Of a DNA stretch of 64,000 nt, positions 54,101 through 63,100 are shown in pieces. The number at the start of each line of letters is the position of its first letter. Position 1 is the first letter of the stretch. Both the position numbers and the translations under genes were made by a program. The notes under the pieces are model-generated. The model made no database searches, was not told where the DNA came from, and saw only the letters and a program-made list of their open reading frames with translations. Source of the stretch: Breviolum minutum Mf 1.05b.01. Taxonomy: Eukaryota > Sar > Dinophyceae > Suessiales > Symbiodiniaceae. The stretch is from assembly GCA_000507305.1 (NCBI GenBank), contig DF239050.1, positions 272,361-336,360 on the forward strand, in the 5' to 3' direction.

Positions 54101-57100
54101 GCTGAGACTTCCGAACTTGCAACCTTTCACGGAGCCTCAGGCCATCCACATCCCGTTTTGCTGTATGAATACCATGAACAACATCACTGGTGCCAGGCAT
54201 GACATCCAGGACTTCATCTTCAGTTACACGACTTTTGCCAACGTCCGCCGCGGCGTCGCAACCCCACACTGCGGCTTCCGGAAGAACTCCATTTGACTGA
54301 AAGTATCTGAAAATTACACTCATGAATTCCCTGCTGCTGTTTGGCTTCAATCCAAAGGATTGCATCCAATTGCTCAACTCCTCGTCACTCAGCGACTCTG
54401 GCTGAAGCTGTGAAGCAGAAGAAGGGTCACGCTGAGATGGTAAGTTTGGAAGATCAACAGAGCTCAAATTCTTCATGTCAGCCATACCTGACAACATGGG
54501 AACATGTTGGAACAAGTTGGAATTGAATTTGCTGCTATCAGAAACTTGAGTCTAAATTTAAATAGTAGCAGTAAGAATGAAGTGGAAGGAAAAATATGGA
54601 AAAATACTATGCGATCAAAAATTCTCATAGATGACTTGCAAGTGTGTGAGAGGATATAGATATGACAATGTATGTAACATTGTGTATAAGAGGATGTTAT
54701 CTCATATCAATTCATAGCATATCCATATCATTTTATTCATCTTTTGGCTTCAAAGAGCTCTTTGGACCTGCCTGAAGGTACCTCTTGGGGCTGACATCTT
54801 GACTCTTTGGCAGCGACCAAGTCCTGGGAACTCGAAGCCTTCCAGGACTGCAAATCGAGATCCAACGAATCCAACTCCTCAGCAACGAACTGCTGAGACT
54901 TCCGAACTTGCAACCTTTCACGGAGCCTCAGGCCATCCACATCCCGTTTTGCTGTATGAATACCATGAACAACATCACTGGTGCCAGGCATGACATCCAG
55001 GACTTCATCTTCAGTTACACGACTTTTGCCAACATCCGCCGCGGCGTCGCAACCCCACACTGCGGCTTCCGGAAGAACTCCACGTCTCCACCGACGCCAC
55101 AAGGTGGAGCTCACCGTGGAGTCTGGTCCACCTGAGAAGTGTCAAATTTGACTGAAAATGATATTCACATGAATTTGAATCAAAACAAAACTTAGCAGCC
55201 AATGACAGCATGTATAAACTTGTAAGTGATTTATAGAACAAATATTGGATGCACTGATATATAGCTATTATTGAGGCTACAATACGCTGCTACTTTTTTG
55301 TAAAATATTCTGAGAATCTGAGAATTATACGTACAATTATCATCAACTATCTGATGATAATGCGACGTGATTCGACTTGCTTCCCACCTTCATCTTCACT
55401 GCTAAGCAGAATGGTTGAAGCCATGCTTGGACTGGGAGGATGTATTTTCGGCCTATCAATGTCGCCACTCCCAGGATCTGCAGGATGCATTGGATTCGTT
55501 GGATGTGTCGCTGCTTCGGACTGAATCCCATCCAGTTGAAGCCCAGGCGCAGGTTGCAAAGAGGCATCCTTTGCAGAAGGCAAATCATTTTCAAGTGAAA
55601 CTGCAACTGAACCATCCATCTCTTGTCCAGCTTCAGAAACAAACGATGCACGGCTGGCCCAGCTCACCCGGCTCGTGTTGTCAGCTTGACTCATTTGACT
55701 CTTTGCATCTGATTGTTTGGGAGGTTCTGTCAGTGACTTGGAGGTCAAAGCAGGATGAATAGAGCTTCCACTAATGCTGTTTGCAAGAAGATCAGTGGGA
55801 CACCCTTGTGCAGCATTCCACAAGGTTTCTGTGGAGGCTGTCAAACTACTCCTTGGGCATACCTCTGAAGCTACATCCCCAAAAACCTCCTTGATCACAT
55901 CATCCGATGCATCGCTTAGCAATGACAACAAAACCTGTTTCTCACTCTCCAGTTTGCAAATACTGCCTTGTAAGACAGCCAAACGCTCGCGAACATTGGC
56001 TGTCCAAACACACAACTGATCTGGCTCAGTTGGTCTTGGTAAAGTATGCAACAATGAAGGCTGAATGTTCACGGCGTTGTCATTTCGGGCTGCCTTCCGC
56101 TTCGGCATGAGCGCAGGGAGTGGAGGACATTCCCTGGTGTCCCCACTGACAAGCTGTATTGCATGAAAACATAATGTGCAAACCCTAAGAGAAGATTTAA
56201 TAGTTAATTTAGAGAAAACATAATGTGCAAACACTTTTCGAGTTCAAACACTAAGTTCATCATGCATTTAACCTTGTTGAACTCGAAAACATAAAGCACG
56301 AGTTGAGTATCAGGTTGCGGCGCCCAATCTATTTCTTTCAATGGTCATTGGGGTGAGCGTTAGAAATTGAACGAGAACTGAATGACTAAATGAGCGCAAT
56401 GCATCAGTATCTTTGTTTCGACATTCATGGATTCATGTAAAAAGATTGAAAACCTCAACCTTTTTGAGCCCAAGCAACATGTAGCAACATGTAGCCCATT
56501 TAGTTAATTGCAAAAAGTGAAGCAACGCCTGAAAACGCACCAAATGTGAGTGTAAGCCTTGACACATGCATCTTCTGAACAAGAAGGCACAGGGCAAACT
56601 CCAACTTCAGTGCGGCTCCAGCAGACTCTTTCACACAGAAAGAGTCTCTCAAAGTGACTAGAAATGTTGCTTAGTGATTAGTAATTACAAACTCCTTTAG
56701 AAGTGGCTCAAACATCACAACCGCTGCATGTATCATAGAGTATACATTGATTGATACAAATCTTCCAGACCACTTGCCTGTGTGATCACAATCTGCTCGT
56801 CGACCAACGCAATCACTTCATCTGCACCTGCATGCTAGTTCTCATGACAGGCCATGTCAGTCAAAGTACAAATCTGGAGAAGCAGTCACATGAAGGTACT
56901 GGCGCTCTCAAGAAATGTTCATATTGGGTCCGCCGCGCCTTTCAAGATGTATGTCTGTGTATTTCGGTATGGCCTCGTAAATTGACAGCAGAATCACCAG
57001 AAATATGAGACATCTCCGAGTCAAAATCAGTAAGTCTGATGTTTCACACGTTTCAAAGTGAGTTCTGGGATTTCGAGTTTTTGACTCACTGCAATCGAAC

Positions 57101-60100
57101 TTCATGCTGTCCCACCTGGTAACTGCAACAATCAGGCGATCGCTATCAGGAAATTCCGTTGTTTTTCAGAAAAATTGAAACGCACAACCGTCAAGAAGTG
57201 AAACGAGCAGTGATCAGAAAATTCCAAATATTCACAACCCTCAAGCCTCAAAACATACACTGCTATCACAGTCCTATCCCTACACCATTGCAGGTCATAT
57301 GCCTTCTGTATGCTCCTCTTCTCCCGTTCTTATTCTTGAAAGGGTATCAACTTGTGTCAATGGGGTCAACTTGAAGAATATTTGCCACAGGTTCTCAGGT
57401 ACTAACGCATTGATCATGTTGTTGAGTTGTGTCTCGATGGACAATTCCTTGCCACTCTTCTCGCCAATGTCGTTGATCCTGAAAAGCTATCCCCTCAAAG
57501 TTGGCGAATCGCCAGGACAACCCTTTCAAGGTTCATTCCACTGAGCTCCCCGCTTCGTCACATGCTCAAGCATGCCTAAAGGTTTTTGCTGCAGAATCCA
57601 ACATCTACTACTTAGTTTGGTCAAAGCATTTCATCAACCGGCAAGATGAGTGAATTTTCAGTTTTCGCACATGGAGCAGACACATTCCAGCTATGAAGAA
57701 AACATGAAAAAGAATTGAGGCGCAAACCCATCGAAACAAAATTCTTGAGAGTAAAGTCTTCCATGTCCGGCCCTCACAGCGTGCAGCTTTACCATCGACG
57801 TGTAGAAATCCAAGGATCTGAGAGGAATTCAAGCAAGGTTTGTTACCTTAGAATGTCAACATAAACCTATTAAAATCTATTAAATCTGTGGCCCACACTG
57901 ACATTTTGGCCAACCAATTCGGTCACCTGTGCTGTCATTGTTCTGCGGGAATCTGTGTGACAAAAATGACCGCAATTTTTATGCCACGTGGGTTGTTGAG
58001 AAGTTGACAAATGCATAATATGCCATCATATTTGGTATATTTTGGTATCATATGGCATTGTATAGCCATGCAATGGCAACATTTTGAAGCATTCAAAAGT
58101 GTCTTCGATCACCCTCGCCAACCTGATTCCAGTGACGCTCGCGCATTCCAGCGTTGCGAAGGCCAGTGACCTCGAGCCGTCGGATCTTGTTTTCTTCCTC
58201 CTTCTCTTCATTGGCAGCATTGATGATATTGATGTCTTCTCAACTCGTTCATAATTGTGACATAGCTTTAGATCATTGAAAAGCAAACCATCCAAGAATA
58301 TCCTGGACTCATTTTTGAAATGCACTGCCGTGAAATAGTGGTGTGATTCTAGAATCTAGTATCAAGAATGAGCTATAATGCATTGAAATGTCTCGACATT
58401 GCTGGATGATGGTAAGGATGCAGCAATGGGCAAATATGGCTGAAAAGCATCGATCTGCTCCTGACAGCAGTTGCAGTAAGCGAGTAAGCAGTATATATCC
58501 ATCAACTTTTTGAAGGGCTTCACAGCAAACACTGGAGGGACAAGGTCTCCTTGATGTCTCTCGCAATCTGCAGAACCTTTGCTGCATCTTCTCGCTTTTC
58601 CAATGCTCTCACCTGTTTCAAGGAAAGCAAATGCAACCGATTCATATGGAATATGATGATCAAATAGACATAACATGCATCCAAAGAAGGAAATGCTGTG
58701 AAGTAACTGCAACAAAAAAAGACACATCAGGAGACTTGCATGCTTATTGAATCTGCTTAATATCATATCATCTCAATATCAATGATGTCACGATGCCTAT
58801 CCTTAGGCTCCAACAGTCTTGAATAAAGTCTTCGCGCCAGTTGTCACCCACTGCTCGCCTGTCACGAAGCTGCACCAAATTGCGGCCAGGGAGCTCCACA
58901 TGTTTTTTCAAACAAATGACAAAATAGAACGATGCATGATCAGATATAAAAGAAAATCAAGACATGTAAGGGATGCAATACTTGGCATCAATCTCTTGAA
59001 ATGGCCCATTCCTGAGACAGCATCAAAATTCCATGACCGCAGTGGCGTCATGCTGCTGATGCTTGAAAACCCATTGAAAACCATTGAAGACCCTGTAAAA
59101 TTGAGATCTTCCTAGCACAGTAGTGTCACTATGGTCCGCACATCCATTTCTCCGAGTCTTCGATCCAGTGATATGCTGTGACCTTTAGGAATGATCGATT
59201 GAAGTGCTGCAACTGCAACTTACAAAATGTCTGCTCAGAGCGTCACCCACAAGTTGGAGAAGGGTTCCCATTCCTGGAATAGCCAAAAAAAAACTGTTCT
59301 GTTTGTCTCAATCCAAGCAAGTGATATTGAATTTGTCGAGGAAGTGGAGTGATCAGTGCCAATCAACACAGGCCTTTTGGAGCTGCTGCAAATGACTATA
59401 GTCCGATGATTCTTGCCCAAACAAAGCCTGATCCCACGCGAATTGAAAAAGAACAGTAATGACAGCTTTTCTGTGCCATGCGGTGCAAAGCATATCAGGA
59501 AACAATGACTATATATGTGTTGAATAAATCAGTCCAGGCAGCTGCAATGCAGCTCATACTATGATTGACTTCTGTTCACAATGGACACTGCTAGCTGTAG
59601 CTGACTCTACTGGTGGCGTGGGAACCTACTGAGGTTAGCAATCAAATCACACTGTTGAGATGAAGAGATGCCTCACGAGAATTGAAGAGCTTTGCTTGTC
59701 CACTGGCTTGTTTTAGTCTTTCATTGACACCTTGGTAGGACTCAAGCGAACATACCCATCTATTCAAGATGAATTCAGGCAAAGTCAATCTTTGGTCTAA
59801 GATTTCGGCTCTCCACATTTCCATAGATCTCCTGGAGCGCCACAACACATCTCCCAGAACTTCGTGGCTGTTCAACAAAAAGTCCTTGATGTTGACCAGG
59901 TTGGAGTACTGGGAGAAGGAATCCACAATTCCAGCCTGGAAATATCAATTAATCGTCAAAACATTCGATTCAGCACAGATGGTGTACACCAACAACGTGC
60001 TTGATCTACGTTGCTCTTCTCTCATTTCATTTCAAGCGACCAAATCCACCAGATTCTCATCAAAGTCGGTTTGCTCCTGACCAGGTAATAGCAGTGCAGC

Positions 60101-63100
60101 TGCATCTCTTGTCAGACCATGTCATACCCAAACATACCTATGACACCAACCATGACACCACCTTTAACATTCCCACCTGCTGCATATCTTTCAAGTAGCC
60201 CTTCTCTGCCTTTGCCAATTCTTGTTCCACCTGACATCAGAGGCTACCAAGTTACCAAGTCTGCCCAAGGGAACTTAACAACAAAAAAAAACGCATCGAC
60301 CTGTGCCATGAGATCAAAGGTTTGCTTTGGACAGGCAAAGACCCGCCAACGTTGGTAGAAATCATCCTTGGCATTGCCACACTGCACTAAGTCACTAAGT
60401 CGACAGCAACGAAAGATCACTTGGCAGATTTTGTCAACAGGCAAACCCGTCCAGTAGAAGATTCTGCCATTTAAATAGCAAGGTTGCAGTTTCCAAGCTT
60501 GTGAATTGTGGCAAGTGACGGTAATACACAACGTTGACAAAGTAAGTGGTTCATAGAATTCCTTGCAGTGCACTGCTGCTTCTAAGCTCTAAACATTTGT
60601 GAGCTTAACTTCGAAGCTCTCCAGGACCTTGGCGAATGGTCGATGTTTTAACGTCTGCGTTTCAACGTATGGACTGTATGGAAAACCCAACCATTTGCTC
60701 CATTTGCTTAGAGCCCAGCTTGGAAGATTTGAATGCATTTTCCAATATCTGGAGAAGTCCTGTCACTGCTTGGCTCATCCGCGGATAGGACACACAAAAG
60801 TCCCCGTCATCTGCGGTAGAAAACGTGTCGTTAATTCTTGAGGCGAAGGCTTTGCAACCTCACCAGGAATGCCACCTCAAAACGTGAATTTGAAAGCTGC
60901 AAAATTTTTGGCAATAAAATCATGTCAGACTTAACATACCACAAGAGACACAAGCAGCACAATCAGCACAAGTGACCACCCTGGCAAAAATGACGAAAAA
61001 TGTAAATATCTGAGAACTCAGCTCATAAACTCTCGAAGATCTGTGGATTGCTCAATGTTCTTTGGAGCCTAGGAGTTGTCTTCTCTGAGCATTGTCTCGC
61101 TGCTTTTTGTTTGTTCGTCAAAGTTTCCATCTGCCCGCCTTCCGCAACTGTGCAAAAATTCCTTGGAACGTGTCCTTGCAGGAACAACTCAACTTGCAGA
61201 ATTAGCGAAGCGAAAGGATGGGCCACAGAAGGGGTGAGACATGTGAGACAATATCCGAAAGGAGGAGCCATAGAAGGTAGGAGGAAGACAATTCCGAATT
61301 GAGTGGAGTTTGTTCTTGTCAATCAATTTTCTGAGCCATCTAGAAAATTGTGCAAGTACGTGCCAGGATGACAGCAACTTCTTGGGCAGAGTCCCGGAAT
61401 CGTTGAAGAAGCATGTCTTCCTTTGCAAGGGCAAACTGCAAGAAAAGCAGCCTGCTACACGAAATCTTCTCCCTGGAGATACTGAGGTGACAACTAACAG
61501 CTCCACAATCTTCCGATGTCTGCTTGCCTGAAGACTTGCATATGATGCATATGGGAATCATGCAAATGTATGAAGGGCATTGAAATGTCACGGATGTTGA
61601 GCTAGAGATTTCAATCAGCTCAGGCAGTAGCGAGCACTTTCCGGATTTCAGAGCAGTGGATTTCGAAGAGTCCCACCACCTGCAAAGCTCATGCAGCTGA
61701 GTTGAATGCTTCAAGATGCGGTAGCTGAGTAGCTATATAAATTATATAAAAGTATAATTTTGTAGTTGCTGAATTCTTTAAAACGCTGAGGTCAAGACAG
61801 ACATGTCTGGAATCGCATCCAAGACTTTCTGCCTTTGACACAAAGAAAGGCTCACAAGCTTCAGATCAACATGAAGCCTTTCCAGTTTTTTTCGCACGGT
61901 TGACGGATTGCCACGAGTTGAACTATTCAACATGTATCGACATGCGGCATTCTCAACACCTGGCTGCACTTCATGTTGAATGTATTCCGTAAAGTTCCAA
62001 TGTTTCGAAAACACGGTAACGGTAAGGGTAACACTGAAACTCATCCTTTCCAAAAAGCGTGCCATTTACAGTTCAACCCTGACTGAGCTCGCAACTCTTC
62101 ATCAATGTGTTCCAAGATGAATTGTTTGGCCCTGCCCGGTGGGTGAATTTTTGAGTCGAGTTGAAATATCCACTCACTCTGAATCTGAGGGCAGAACTCA
62201 TCAGTGGATATTTCAGCTGCCGATTTTTCTTTCACCTGAGACAACAAGAAACATATAAGGGAACAACGGAACTCAACAAAAAGTCAGCTTTACGGGAATG
62301 GCTGTGTATTTGAGATCTTGGGATCAGGGCATACTCTGCCGGGTCCAGGCCTTACAATCCATGCAGATCACATCGTCATATCGTCATATCGTCTTTTAAG
62401 TGTTGACGCAAATCGATGTTGTTCCAAGGTAACTTGGTGCTTTGGCGGAGAAGGCTTTGGTAAGGCTCGAAAAGTTCCAAGAACCTCAGCATCTCAAAAT
62501 ATCTCAAACACCAGAGTCTTCAGAGCTACTGTATCACTTTCAACACTTTCAACACTTTCAACACTTTCAACACTTTCAACTGCATGTCTTGCTTCCAGTA
62601 ATTCTTCTGGACTTTTAAACAGTATCATATCATCATATCTCTTATTGATTTTGATCATGACACATGGTGTTGCCGTGTATCCCGTGTTCTTCAATCACTT
62701 ACGCAACCAAGCTCTGGGTGGAGGTCTGCACGTTTGAGTCAGCATACGAAGTCCGTCTCCCTCTAGTGCCAGGCACAATACATAGGATTTTCATGTATTT
62801 TCTATTTTTATCCATACGTGACCATATTCCAACCCTTCCTGATCCGTCCATGTATGCCCCTTGTATCCTCCGAACTTATCTTCCCTCCTACTTCTACCTG
62901 CTCTCAGTTTGCTGAGACTGCGGAAAACACCCTGCTGAGGAGAGAACTCTGCAAGTGCAGGCAATGTCTTCTCCAACTTGGCCACGAGCTTGTCCTTTCT
63001 TTGCACCACCTGTGCTCATCAAACACATCGACTTTGACGATGTGAATGATGACTTACCAAGGAAATGATGAACAATGAAGCAAATCTTATGATTCTTAAG

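Larger units (their letters stand above)
53582..55083. repeat. Tandem duplication of about 0.75-0.79 kb
   Basis: Bases 53582-53800 match 54325-54540, and 53939-54291 match 54729-55081, with only a few substitutions. The unit covers exon B plus the start of exon C and their introns. Intron length differences (about 47 bp) come from small insertions. Confidence 0.88.
52987..56777 (-). other. 3.79-kb dynein linker intron containing a nested SLX4-like gene
   Basis: The donor GC follows VITQ (ACACAG|GCAAG) and the acceptor ATTCAG|G precedes AMQFSPF. Both flanking exons belong to the dynein linker and join in phase. Between them, 53092-56108 encodes an unrelated protein on the same strand. Bases 56109-56777 hold no recognisable ORF. 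Confidence 0.88.

Noticed and set aside
55347..56234. 295-residue ORF taken as a complete gene
   Set aside because: The last residues before its stop are not needed; a GT donor at 55387 joins it in phase to the next exon, so it is a first exon.
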